Shown here piece after piece: positions 34,601 through 42,414 of a stretch of DNA of 64,000 nucleotides. The translations under genes were made by a program, and so were the position numbers. The DNA is from Arcuatula senhousia (taxonomy: Eukaryota > Mollusca > Bivalvia > Mytilida > Mytilidae). Every line of letters starts with the position of its first letter. Within the stretch, counting starts at the first letter, position 1. The stretch covers positions 77,314,355 to 77,378,354 of the forward strand of contig OZ020304.1 in NCBI GenBank assembly GCA_963971305.1. Reading direction: 5' to 3'. Under the pieces are notes generated by a model. That model saw nothing but the letters and a program-made list of their open reading frames with translations, did not search any database and was not told the DNA's origin.

Positions 34601-37484
34601 CTCTTACATCATAATTCCATAGTATCAAATATTTTCCCTTCCAATGAAAGCTGTTAAATATTTCGTTTTTCAGTCTATTTTTCTGTCATACTTTGAAATT
34701 ATATTTGAGTCTAAGCTGATTTCTCCCTCCAAAAATTGCAAATAGCAGGAAAAACACCCTGCAACAACTATTATGATATCACCAGTGTCTTAAGGGATAC
34801 ACAGTTACTTCCTCTGTTTTACATGATTTTTTTGTCTCGCCTGCAAAGCAGAGCGGGACATAGGTGTTACTTTACCGGCGGCGGCGGCAACGGCGGCGTT
34901 AACTTTTTGGAAAAGTTTTATGAGCACCTCCATATCTCAAGAACTATAGGTCCTGGGTTGATGAATCTTGGTATGCATATGCCCCAGTAGTAGCTTAGCA
35001 CAGTTGCATCCCCATCTTTTGACCTTGACCTTGATTTTCCGGTTGAATGACTTTGACAATTTTCAATACATATAATAGCAATGAAAAAGTTTTGCGAGCA
35101 CCTCCATATCTCAAGAACTATAGGTCCTAGGTTGATGAAACTTGGTATGCATATGCCCCAGTAGTAGCTTACCACAGTTGCATCCCCATCTTTTGACCTT
35201 GACCTTGATTTTCCGGTTGAGTGACTTTGACAATTTTCAATACATATAATAGCAATGGAAAAGTTTTGCGAGCACCTCCATATCTCAAGAACTATAGGTC
35301 CTAGGTTGATGAAACTTGGTATGCATATGCCCCAGTAGTAGCTTACCACAGTTGCATCCCCATCTTTTGACCTTGACCTTGATTTTTTGGTTGAGTGACT
35401 TTGACAATTTTCAATACATATAATAGCAATGGAAAAGTTTTGCGAGCACCTCCATATCTCAAGAACTATAGGTCCTAGGTTGATGAAACTTGGTATACAT
35501 ATGCCCCAGTAGTAGCTTAGCACAGTTGCATCCCCATCTTATGACCTTGACCTTGATTTTCCGGTTGAGTGACTTTGATTATTTTTATTGCATATATTTG
35601 CAATGTTTAAGTTCTATAAACATCTTTTGATCTCAGAAACTGAAAATCCATGTAAATTCAAAATATAGTGGAAGTAAGAAAGAATAAATGTTTCTGATGG
35701 TGCCGGCAGGCGAGACATACTTTAGTGTTAACTCTTGTTTTAACTTTTGTTGATTTTAAAACTAAATGCATCATAAATATTCATTCCTTAAGCATTTATT
35801 TTCAAAATATTACTTTGGAATTGGTGCACATTTTGTTGTAAAGATGGTCTAAGTAATTGCAATATTTAGTATTGTATTCCTTTTATTGGTTAAAATGTAA
35901 TCGTATAGTGTCAGAACTAGGTATTCTGAGTAGCATGTATCTGAATTAATCAGGGATATACCTCTCAATTTTAGTTTTATTTGCTGACATTTTATAAATG
36001 ACCATGTTAAGTGGGCTGATTTTTTAAATGGCAATATTTTGGTTATTGTTCCCTGTTAATGGGTCACATTAATGTACAATGGGTGATTTATTCTACGAGA
36101 GTTATATTGTTATCGGCCCTCGTCTCCGAGAGTGATCCAGCTGTGTCACAAGTCGGTAAGTCATGGGTGAAACTGGAGGAAGGAGGAACGTTAAACACTC
36201 GACCACATCCTAATTTACCATTAAAAACCCTTCATCACCTAAATATATGTCAATTCACTTTTTTAAATGAGGGTTTCTTCTTTAAACGTATTAACTATTT
36301 AGTTAGGTTCTTGACCTATCTTTCAATTCTTTGTTTAACTTTTTGTTCAATAAAAAAATTGATAAATAATTGAATATTTTTTCTGAATTTTTTTTGTCTA
36401 CTCAGAAATGAAGAGGATCCAATTTGTATTGTTTATTTTATTTCTAAGATAGTTAAGTAAACTAAACGTTTATTTTAATAAATATTTAGAAAAAAAAAGA
36501 AGAAATCCATACAAAATGGTATGATATCTAAAGAAAGGTTCTATGAAGTTACTGTTCATTGATTTGAGGAAATTCTAATACACATTTGTTTCTTACAAGA
36601 CAAAGTTTGATATTGACTTTAGAAAGTACTTTTGATAATTTATTGAGCTTCTAGGTCTAGTCCAGTTTTAAAACTGAAGTAACCATTTTGTTTATAAAAA
36701 GATTAAAATACTTTGTAGATTTCTTTGACAAAAAATGAAGATTTTTTTATTTATAATAGAAGTGTTTAAGGCTTTTACTTTACATACTACCGTATAAGTT
36801 GTTTTTTTCGTGGAACTTAATTTCGCGGATTTCTTTAAAAATGGGAGAAATTTTTTTTCGTGGAATTCAATCTTAGCGATTACCAATATACGAGATTATA
36901 CTTTACATATACTATATACAAAATTTTATTTTTGCGGGTGTAATTTTTCGCGAATTGCCAACTACCCGAAAAAAGTGAAAATTAGATTCCCGCGAAAAAA
37001 ACAACTTATATGGTATTGTAAGCATTTCAACAAAATAGACAAGAAATAATAATAATATGTGAGTGTAGCAAGCTCATTTATGTAGAGAACTACCAAATTA
37101 CATATGACTTAAAATATGATAGCAGGAAAACCATTCTGTCACTTATAGAGAATTTTCAGAAGATTTTGAAAAAGTCTGCATGTGCTGAAAAAATACAGGA
37201 AATACTAATCACATCATTCTTATTATTTCGTCCCACTAATCCAAATTATCCCATTCCATGGAATTTCTTTTTTCTACCATTCCAGTCTGTGAAAGCTTTT
37301 TAAGGCAATACCCTTTTCATATTATATAATAAAATATAAACCAATATTTTATAAAAGTTAAATTTATATAAGACATTTGTTGTTTGGCTTTTTATGCTTA
37401 ATTTTTTTTAATTTCAGATTAGAGAGATTGGTGACATTGTTGCGGAAAAAGTTAAGAGGAACAGATATTTCATCTGAGGACTGA
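16374..37484 (+). CDS. MIPOL1: MIPOL1 coiled-coil protein, 11 exons, N-terminus missing
   Basis: Exons: 16374-16613, 22857-22918, 23227-23741, 23975-24083, 25255-25384, 25853-25919, 27846-28010, 28764-28835, 33435-33529, 34334-34513, 37418-37484. Every junction is GT-AG and all phases agree, giving 566 residues and a TGA at 37482. The family is recognised from its pattern: QNKK before a long coiled coil; LVQEVHKAQ, ANQERDEAM and DEMSAVMEQRD; the block VRIYRSLHKSL; and the C-terminal KLERLVTLLRKK. These correspond to human MIPOL1 regions of the same order. Human MIPOL1 is about 442 residues; this one is longer because of an N-terminal stretch and a 171-residue Pro/Ser/Thr-rich exon 3. The exact molecular role is unclear; the family is coiled-coil and has been linked to limb patterning and tumour suppression. 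The start codon is not in view. Confidence 0.93.
16614..22319. other. Intron A-B, 6.2 kb
   Basis: AT-rich intron with no exon-like sequence recognised. At 19880-20480 the composition becomes more balanced and less repetitive (ATCGATTCCCGG, TTATCGATGGAACAATAAG, ATCAGCTGAT at 20172-20181). This looks like possible conserved regulatory DNA. Short frames at 17043, 18008, 20654 and 20894 show no family features. Confidence 0.55.
22320..22856 (+). repeat. 63-bp tandem array of exon 2 splice acceptors
   Basis: Each unit contains a T-rich tract, TTCTGTTATAG and the exon start CCACCAAGTCCTGACCAG. Good acceptors lie before 22605, 22668, 22731, 22794 and the distal 22857, exactly 63 bp apart. Decayed copies extend upstream (AG at about 22335, 22400, 22428 and 22489). 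Since 63 is divisible by 3, every acceptor enters the same frame. The coding frame is open from 22486 into exon 2, so each additional unit would add 21 residues (PPSPDQVDYLPN then ISIYIFCYR). Confidence 0.88.
22857..22918 (+). CDS. MIPOL1: MIPOL1 exon B (shortest form)
   Basis: Distal acceptor TTATAG, donor TTAG/GTATGA. It encodes R(split)-PPSPDQVGPNRSPSQVRRIL and leaves in phase 1. Four better-than-cryptic acceptors upstream could extend it in frame by 63, 126, 189 or 252 nt. The distal site gives the simplest protein, but which site is used cannot be read from DNA. Confidence 0.82.
23227..23741 (+). CDS. MIPOL1: MIPOL1 exon C, Pro/Ser/Thr-rich
   Basis: TTTACACAG acceptor, AAG/GTAAAA donor, 515 nt. 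It encodes a low-complexity, likely disordered stretch (PHMVGVPQFMPHMLYRPGSF, many P, S, T, H, Q) and ends in QVALLLSELDAAKAQNKK. That end begins the conserved coiled coil and matches the vertebrate pattern AFLLKELD followed by NKK. Codon use is distinctly more GC-rich than the flanking introns. Confidence 0.92.
23975..24083 (+). CDS. MIPOL1: MIPOL1 exon D, coiled coil
   Basis: TTATTTTTAG acceptor, GCAG/GTTGGT donor (weak at +3). It encodes LMDKLINLELDLETEKIKAK and continues with charged heptads to DASVAA. It enters in phase 0 and leaves in phase 1. Confidence 0.9.
24084..25254. other. Intron D-E with a complex patch
   Basis: No exon. From about 24490 to 24960 the sequence is balanced in composition and lacks repeats (TGATCTCGGTGAATTAATGG, GGTATAAACCTGG-like strings). 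This contrasts with the A/T-run-rich intron around it. It is a candidate enhancer on composition only. Confidence 0.4.
25255..25384 (+). CDS. MIPOL1: MIPOL1 exon E, most conserved coiled-coil block
   Basis: TATGCAAG acceptor, GA/GTTAGT donor. It encodes GLVQEVHKAQRRKEDAMMGR then IKVANQERDEAMFRLSELDR. This matches the family block with EEV, AQ, RDEAV and ANEERDEA-type repeats. 130 nt, phase 1 to phase 2. Confidence 0.93.
25741..25788. repeat. 21-bp intronic hairpin before exon F
   Basis: Arms 41-62 and 68-88 of this stretch (25741-25762 and 25768-25788) pair over about 21 bp, core TTTCAATTAAACAA with TTGTTTAATTGAAA, with one single-base indel and a 5-nt loop. It ends 64 nt upstream of exon F (25853). 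A separate GGCAGATC (from 25594) and GATCTGCC (25727-25734) inverted pair lies just upstream, so it may be part of a small palindromic insertion. It is too short for a normal pre-miRNA. Confidence 0.75.
25853..25919 (+). CDS. MIPOL1: MIPOL1 exon F, acidic linker
   Basis: TTGTTTGCAG acceptor, GAG/GTCTGA donor (weak). It encodes SFGCHDNRSDQDDDQEEYDL then HE, a strongly acidic stretch at the position of the vertebrate ENINPEEND linker. 67 nt, phase 2 to phase 0. Confidence 0.88.
25920..27845. other. Intron F-G
   Basis: Contains a decayed dispersed repeat at about 25970-26110 (GGTCTGTTTGTCCATCCATT, GAATCAAGTTAACAGTCAGG) related to 28440-28570. A balanced patch at 26690-27540 includes GATAAGGATCAGATACAGG and ATTGATAAATCATTTATTAA. 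There is a G run at 27723-27732. No exon is supported. Confidence 0.5.
27846..28010 (+). CDS. MIPOL1: MIPOL1 exon G
   Basis: CATTTACAG acceptor, AAA/GTAAAA donor, 165 nt, phase 0 on both sides. It encodes NFDHLMTRIGQFDFPSVQEY followed by a coiled coil with ATDEMSAVMEQRDLAMAK. The last part corresponds to the family motif AEEMSAL-EERDAALSK. Confidence 0.93.
28440..28570 (+). repeat. Decayed dispersed repeat (TGTCCATC family)
   Basis: TAGTGTTTGGTTCCATTTAG, CCATCCATTCTTTTGTTTGT and CATCAAGTTCATCCTCAGGT match the copy at about 25970-26110 and more weakly 33590-33660. Part of a dispersed repeat family sprinkled through this gene's introns; no coding content. Confidence 0.5.
28764..28835 (+). CDS. 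MIPOL1: MIPOL1 exon H
   Basis: ATATTACAG acceptor, GCA/GTAAGT donor (near consensus), 72 nt, phase 0. It encodes ARKYEEEIIKRQREDSFNSN then QNVA. The reading frame stays open for 113 further codons past the donor, described separately. Confidence 0.9.
28836..29177 (+). CDS. Possible alternative terminal exon (read-through of exon H)
   Basis: If the exon H donor is not used, translation continues in the same frame for 113 codons to a TAA at 29175-29177. The sequence has a normal amino acid mix (for example LENYELFTRLEKCSNQLSVF and TSLKTHIYHLKQHLYTTGMD) in an otherwise AT-rich, stop-rich intron. A canonical AATAAA lies at 29344-29349, about 170 nt past the stop. This would give a shortened MIPOL1 with a new C-terminus. 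It could equally be a decayed mobile-element ORF or chance; no family is recognised. Confidence 0.3.
   Translation, partial: VSCLCIQTVLYCTGLDLENYELFTRLEKCSNQLSVFSKNLNDKSVLYQTEQHIFQTRLPMHYIETFTSLKTHIYHLKQHLYTTGMDADLLAFCLSEILPTLGWYLMLSELSTC
29178..33434. other. Intron H-I remainder
   Basis: Apart from the 53-nt candidate exon this is noncoding. Balanced, repeat-poor patches lie at about 29280-29860 (CACACGTGTT E-box, CCGTGGACAAAAG) and 31560-32760. A perfect 16-bp palindrome ATAATCAGCTGATTAT sits at 31565-31580: an E-box between two TAAT half-sites. These are regulatory candidates only. Confidence 0.5.
31100..31152 (+). CDS. Candidate 53-nt alternative (poison) exon
   Basis: TTGCTTTATAG acceptor and CCGCG/GTAAGTC donor, both close to consensus, bound 53 nt that are much richer in C and G than the intron. 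In the frame supplied by exon H it reads SSSSDLPVRLPTPPPSPR. 53 is not a multiple of 3. Inclusion would shift exon I and reach TGA at 34393-34395 in exon J, upstream of the last two junctions. It may be a regulated poison exon, an exon used with another partner, or a chance sequence. Confidence 0.4.
33435..33529 (+). CDS. MIPOL1: MIPOL1 exon I
   Basis: CATTTTACAG acceptor, CGCAG/GTATGT donor, 95 nt, phase 0 to phase 2. It encodes AELDIVKKERELALTQIRQL then QDENETVRIYR. This corresponds to the vertebrate segment ending in TLRVYYS. Confidence 0.92.
33675..34132. mobile_element. TIR element, Tc1/mariner-like ends
   Basis: AAAAAGTATTGCAACTT (33678-33694) is repeated inverted as AAGTCGCAATACTTTTGGCA (34111-34130). 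Ends of the form CAAAAGTATTGC are typical of Tc1/mariner-related elements (family knowledge, not checked). About 458 bp and without a transposase ORF, so a non-autonomous or decayed copy in the intron between exons I and J. Target duplications were not resolved. Confidence 0.6.
34334..34513 (+). CDS. MIPOL1: MIPOL1 exon J
   Basis: GTTTATAAG acceptor, AA/GTAGGA donor. It starts with the second half of a Ser codon and LHKSLCPE, completing the family hallmark RSLHKSL. It then encodes coiled coil (NLVAELQDVTIQRDQLLADL, DKRDRKLEETQSQVK). 180 nt, phase 2 to phase 2. Confidence 0.92.
34831..35725. mobile_element. Hairpin-capped element with 174-bp tandem core
   Basis: The left cap is an imperfect hairpin GTCTCGCCTGC-AAA-GCAGAGCGGGAC; the right end carries the inverse GCAGGCGAGAC (35708-35718). 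Between them are about four copies of a 174-bp unit (GAAACTTGGTATGCATATG at 35137 and again every 174 bp; ATCTCAAGAACTATAGGTCC; GACCTTGACCTTGATTTT). 174 is divisible by 3, which leaves a 201-codon reverse frame open; it is not a gene. It lies in intron J-K. Confidence 0.8.
36050..36220 (+). repeat. SINE-like 3' fragment
   Basis: The stretch ending GGAGGAACGTTAAACACTCG resembles the GCGTTAAACACACAC tail of the copy at 41683-41803. Such GTTAAAC-plus-simple-repeat tails are common ends of molluscan SINEs. Boundaries uncertain. Confidence 0.35.
36788..37015. mobile_element. 228-bp MITE with TA target site
   Basis: TA-CCGTATAAGTTGTTTTTTTC at the left is matched inverted by GAAAAAAACAACTTATATGG-TA at the right, about 25 bp with one or two differences. 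Internal TTCGCG and CGCGAA blocks add further symmetry. TA duplication fits the Tc1/mariner-type superfamily. Intron J-K, non-coding. Confidence 0.88.
37418..37484 (+). CDS. MIPOL1: MIPOL1 exon K, C-terminus
   Basis: AATTTCAG acceptor. It encodes (K)LERLVTLLRKKLRGTDISSE D and stops at TGA 37482-37484. KLERLV-LLRKK is the conserved extreme C-terminus of MIPOL1 proteins, so the gene end is secure. Confidence 0.93.
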
Positions 37485-39165
37485 AAATGGATGGGATTGA
37501 AATGGTCCATCTGTCTCTCAAAACTATTCATTTAGAAACCTGACTGGGGTTTTCTCAAGTGGTCTGGTCCTTTATCAGTAGTTCTTCCTACTTTTCTGTA
37601 TAATACTCTTGTGCCATGAACTTTCTATTTTTAGTTTCTGTATTTCTAATTGGTGCACTACAGGACTATTTTGTAATTCTCCTGTAGTTAATCTTACTGT
37701 TGTATGTCTTGTACTGCTGACTTACTATTGGTCTCTTATCACGGTGCTACGTTTACAATTATAGAAATCCAATATATGGTTATGTCCCTTTGATTTAATG
37801 ACACGTCTCTTTTTCCTGCTGATGACGAGATCATTTGCCTTGTGGATATTCTAGTTTATTTATTTTATGTGATATTAACTGCCAAAGACGAAGGTTGTGC
37901 ATTAATAATGATATTATAATGTTATTAGATACAAATTGTCGTTTTAATGAATAGTTCATTCCTATATATTTATTAAGGTTGTGATTTATTTATTTTTAAT
38001 TGTTAATTAAGTGATTTTTAATGTCTGTTGATTTTTTGTGATACTATTTATACTCATATATTTATATTAGTGAAGATAGTAGTCGTAGTCACTTTAAAGA
38101 AATGAGAGTTTTTTACTCTGTATTTATTTGAGTGTTCTTATAAGCTGACGGAGACAATTATATTAGCTTAGCTTCAAAATAGGGCATCCTGGGACACATA
38201 GCTACAAATCCAAGTTTAAAGTTTAATCAATCTGCAAAACTTCGCAAGAACAAAAGTAAATTCTTATTTATTTATATAATGTCTCAATTGTTTTTGTGAA
38301 CATTAGAATTTTTGCAATGAATTTAAGGACCTAAGTAGGTTTTTTATCACTTATGAATTGAACATATAAAATTTTGTGGCTTATGATCTTCTAAGGTGGA
38401 GAACGATAACTAGTCATATGACTGTAACCAAATTAAAATTGCAAAAATATGTCGAAATGACAAACTATGCTTAATAGTTTTATTTATTAAAATTAAATCA
38501 AAACATCAAATTATTAAAACAAGGGAAATAATTCATATAAATTATAAAAGTTTGTAACATAGACAAACAATTAAGCTGGTGAACCCCTAATTTTACTCAT
38601 TCATTTCAAAGTATATCGAATTAGATTAATTTTGATCAAAAAGAAAAATAATTTTATCAATAGAATTTTTCATGACTACATTATTTGTAATTTGGGCACA
38701 ATTTGAACCCAACTACTTTTGTTCTGACAAAATTATAAATAAGTCTGGTGAGCAATCTCTATTTTTATGGCCCGACCATGACTGTGGAACAGACATATAG
38801 TTTCACCCTTGTCCGTCCGTAACACTTTGGTTAAGTTCTTGGTTAAGGTCCATATCTTGAATACTACATGTTAGGGGTCAATAATATTTCACTACTCGAT
38901 GAGTCTTGGTAACATGGCACCACACACCAGAAATAAGGTCACAGCGACCTATATTTTACACATGAACACTTTTGATCAATTTCTTGGTAAAGGTCCATAT
39001 CCCAGGTAATACACATTGAGGGTCAATGATATTTCAAGAACGGGAGGGCCATCCTGTGGCTCATAGATACATTTTCTAGTTGTTTTAAATTTAAGATATC
39101 AACATATTTTGCCTTTTTAGATTTCAAAAGCAGAGTTGTTTTTTTCAGCAACAATGTCTTTTTCT
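37485..39165 (+). other. MIPOL1: MIPOL1 3' UTR and flank
   Basis: AT-rich sequence with no ORF directly after the stop. The first canonical AATAAA I see is at 39166-39171, and another lies at 39783-39788. Variant ATTAAA sites occur earlier, so the true 3' end is not fixed. A repeat element sits at 38767-39079. Confidence 0.5.
38767..39079 (+). mobile_element. Short element with CTAG end and CCGTCCGT header
   Basis: It begins GGCCCGACCATGACTGTGGA, followed by CACCCTTGTCCGTCCGTAAC. It has two related halves (CTTGGTTAAGGTCCATATCT and CTTGGTAAAGGTCCATATCC; GGGGTCAATAATATTTCA and GGGTCAATGATATTTCA). A weak GCCA/TGGC hairpin precedes CTAG at 39076-39079 followed by T. It resembles the other CTAG-ended cassettes in layout. 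Confidence 0.5.
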
Positions 39166-39171
39166 AATAAA
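39166..39171 (+). terminator. Candidate polyadenylation signal (AATAAA)
   Basis: First canonical AATAAA seen downstream of the MIPOL1 stop, 1.7 kb into the flank. A second is at 39783-39788, just before the LINE remnant. Choice between them is not possible from sequence alone. Confidence 0.3.
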
Positions 39172-39889
39172 GAAACAACTGAATTATGACAAAAAAGGAT
39201 GATTGGCAATTTTTCCTCAAGATATACCATAAAATTGAAACTAGGAAGACAGATGTCTTAAGTTGTTGAAAAATTGATAAAATATTAGGTTTAAAGAATA
39301 TAGTGAGCATTTGCCATATCAGTTTACTTGTCATGCCAATAAGCTTACTCAAAAAACTATATATTTAAGAAATTGTCCTAATTTCATTGATTCTTTTATA
39401 AATAACATAATATTTGAACCACATACATTTTCTTTGGCCAATTATGGGTCTTAATGCCCCTCATCCTTGTAATGCTATATATTGTCATCAGTTCCTATTG
39501 TTCAGTAATTTAATCACATTTTCTTTTTTATTTTTATTTTTTGCAATAATTTTCTACAATGTGTTCTTTAAGCAATTTTAAGTGTCTTTTGCAATATTTA
39601 CTGAATTTATATTTCTACTAATTTGATACTTACGGCTTTTTGTAGATCTGGTCAAATTACTCTTTTAACTTTGTTGAGAAATATCTTGAAGAAATTTTTG
39701 TAAGAAAATCTTTCTTTGTTTTTTTTTAACTGCACTTAGAAATGATATAAACATATATATTTAATGTTTTCAATTAAATCTAAATAAATGTTTTTTCAAA
39801 AATCCTTTCCACTGTTTGGTATTTATGTTGAAATCAAAATCTTAAAAGTAAAAAAAAAATAGAACCTTTTGAATTTTATTATTCTTATA

Positions 39890-41012
39890 TTAAAATTCTT
39901 ATCAAACACTTCGACTCTATTGGTAAAGACACAACAATCACTACCGAATATAGAGAAAAAGTCTGTAATTTTATAAGCGAAAAACAGCATGCGCATTTTT
40001 CCGATGAAAATACTATGTCATTGCTGTTCACTAAAGAGTCCATTCTAAATTCCATCAAGAAACTTAAATCTGGGAAGGCGCCTGGTATAGACGGTATACC
40101 AAACGAGTTTTTGGATTATGGGGGCGAGGCCATTACACGAACTTTGGTAGATATGTTTACTCTAATGACGGACCTAGAGGTAATTCCCGACGAATGGCAT
40201 AAAGGTATTATAAAACCCCTTCATAAATCGGGCTCGGTGTACAACCTAAATAATTATAGAGGAATAACGTATAATCTTATACCAGGGAAAAACTCTTTGA
40301 AGAAGTACAATCTAAAAGTAGTCTAGATAACTATAGACAGTTCCATATTATAAAAGGAAGACAAGCGTATTTAAATGAAGGGAATTTCCGCGAATCTCGC
40401 CTTAAACTTCTTGCGCGAACGAAAACGCTGCCTATAAATGAATATCTCCATAGGATGAATATGTCACAGCATAATACTTGCGATCTATGTACTGAAAACG
40501 TAAGCGAGGACCTCTCACATGTTTTATTTGATTGTCCAATCTATGACTATATTCGTAATGAATACTCAGAACTTTTAGAATCCAATATTGACTTCCCATA
40601 TCATACTGGAGAAAACTCAACTGTCTATTTCACAGAACTGTTGCCTAATACAAAGTTACAATTTTTAATTGGTGATATTGGATATGTTTTTAGCAATGAT
40701 GTAGGACAATTTTATGATTGTTTAGGTAGAATGTTTCTAAGTGAATGTTTTAATTTAAGGTCCAAGCTTTTACAGGAAAACTGAATAGACTTTTAATTGA
40801 AAGACATTTTATCTTTGTCAATATCATATTTTAAAATTTCAATATTGTTGTTGTTGTTGTTGTTTTATAGGCTGAAAGAATGCATTTTATGTTTATAGTG
40901 TATATTTCAACTTGTATAGAATATTTATAGACGCGCCACTTTTATACCCTGGAAGTAGGCGCCCCCGCTGTAAAGGGGTAGATCTAAATAAAATATATAT
41001 ATATATATATAT
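39890..41012 (+). mobile_element. Internally deleted non-LTR retrotransposon (LINE)
   Basis: A 5'-truncated copy. Its coding remnant (39892-40784) is followed by a 3' UTR with TAGGCGCCCCCGCTGTAAAG, TAGATCTAAATAAAAT and a (TA)n tail at about 40993-41012. The simple-repeat tail marks the 3' end of the insertion. (TTG)n at 40846-40863 lies in the UTR. Confidence 0.8.
39892..40784 (+). pseudogene. LINE reverse transcriptase ORF remnant
   Basis: Frame 1 (39892-40325) encodes the RT entry region: SIKKLKSGKAPGIDGIPNEF, WHKGIIKPLHKSGS and NLNNYRGIT, the conserved blocks before the catalytic core. The frame then shifts at about 40270-40300. Frame 3 (40275-40784) encodes the C-terminal zinc-binding tail: RESRLKLLARTKTLPINEYL, then CDLC and HVLFDCPIY. 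The palm region with the catalytic YxDD is absent, so this copy cannot reverse transcribe. The deletion removes the middle of the protein. Clade not assigned. Confidence 0.88.
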
Positions 41013-41277
41013 TTAATTAAATTATTTTTTAAAGACCTATATCTATACAATTAAGCATATGCCCTATTGCTTTTTCTACCACCCCTCTTACAAATTTTAC
41101 AGGTTTGAGGCTGTAGGTCTCTGGAGTAATTTAGATCTCTAATATCTCATTGTTTATTGATGAAGCATGTGATACATATTTTAATAATTATTATATCAGA
41201 AATAAACATATCAAAACAAATTATGTTATTTACATTTTAATAGAGATATGGCTTGAAAACTTTTTGATACAGATGTT

Positions 41278-41320
41278 GTGTGTTTGTTTGTTTGTTTGTC
41301 TGTTTGTAGGTGTGTAAGTT
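41278..41320. repeat. (TTTG)n-like microsatellite
   Basis: TGTTTGTTTGTTTGTCTGTT run in otherwise unremarkable AT-rich DNA. Confidence 0.7.
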
Positions 41321-41682
41321 GCATACAAGTTTTAAGTTCAATGAGTTATTTGAAACTTTTCTACCACTTGACATCTGTTGTCTCTAAGAAATCAACAAAA
41401 GGATTACATTTGTTCTTTGAAACTTTGCACACATTATTTATACATATCCTTTACCAAAAAAAATACAAATAGTGGCTGCTGAATGAATGACATTAAATGT
41501 CACTTGGCTCTCTGCCCAAACTCAGAAATAAAAGCTTTACAAAAATTTTCATGGAGTAAAAAAACTGAGTTGAAGCTTTCAGTGTTAGACGACCATTGCA
41601 ATTTATAGTAAAACAATGTTTTTTTCATGTTTCGTCCTACATGATGAAAACCTTACAAATAGAATGAAGTTTTTGCTTGCTT

Positions 41683-41803
41683 TAATGTTAAGATCCCAAG
41701 GCGGTGGTTTCCTCCGGGTACTCCCGTTTCTTCCACCATTAAAACTGACTGCCCTACATGACCCAGATGCGTTGAAAAGGGCGTTAAACACACACACACC
41801 TGA
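41683..41803 (+). mobile_element. SINE-like 3' part with (CA)n tail
   Basis: GGTGGTTTCCTCCGGGTACT, CCACCATTAAAACTGACTGC and GCGTTGAAAAGGGCGTTAAA followed by CACACACACAC. This has the form of a SINE 3' end with a simple-repeat tail; relatives end similarly at 36180 and 58490. The 5' tRNA part is not visible. Overlapping short frames on both strands are not genes. Confidence 0.5.
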
Positions 41804-42414
41804 GAAAATTATAACTTAGTTTAATTATCTCAGCGCACACACATAATGTTAAAATCAAATCTCTTCAAAATGTAACATCAGATATGCTGTTCCTTAATGG
41901 TGCATTTATTTCTACATGCACACAAATGAAATAATTCTTTCTTGATTTTAGAGAAAGGCAGTTGCTTGCTTAAAAGTTTGTTCTTCTGTTTCAGACGATA
42001 TCTGTAGTATATATAGTAGTTGATTACAATCTGAAATCAACACTAAATTAACTGTTTATTTTTAAAGAAAAGAAAATCTAGTTGGTAGTTATCTCTCGAG
42101 AAATTTAAAACCCAAATATTCTGACTTTGCATGATTGTATTTCTCTTGGTAAAGTTTATAGTACAAGATCTTTTGTTTCATCTGTTAATTTCTATCTATC
42201 AACAGACTGAACTGACCCTTCTTGTCCTTTACCGAATTTACCTGTAGTGTTGCTACAGGTGTCTTGCAACCTGCAGGAACTACTTACCCTTCCGGAGCAC
42301 CTGAGTTCACGAGCTCGCATTGCTGTTTGTTGTTCGATTGTTTTTGTGTTGTTTGTTTCTCGTTTGTGTTGACTGATTTATTTTTTGCCCTCACGGACTT
42401 TTGACATTCGAATT
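41804..42414. other. Noncoding interval before the minisatellite
   Basis: No gene recognised. Mixed AT-rich DNA with a slightly more balanced end (CTACAGGTGTCTTGCAACCT, TTCCGGAGCACCTGAGTTCA) adjoining the array. Confidence 0.5.

Noticed and set aside
34918..35523. 201-codon reverse-strand frame with 58-residue repeats
   Set aside because: Translation of the 174-bp tandem unit of an intronic repeat element.
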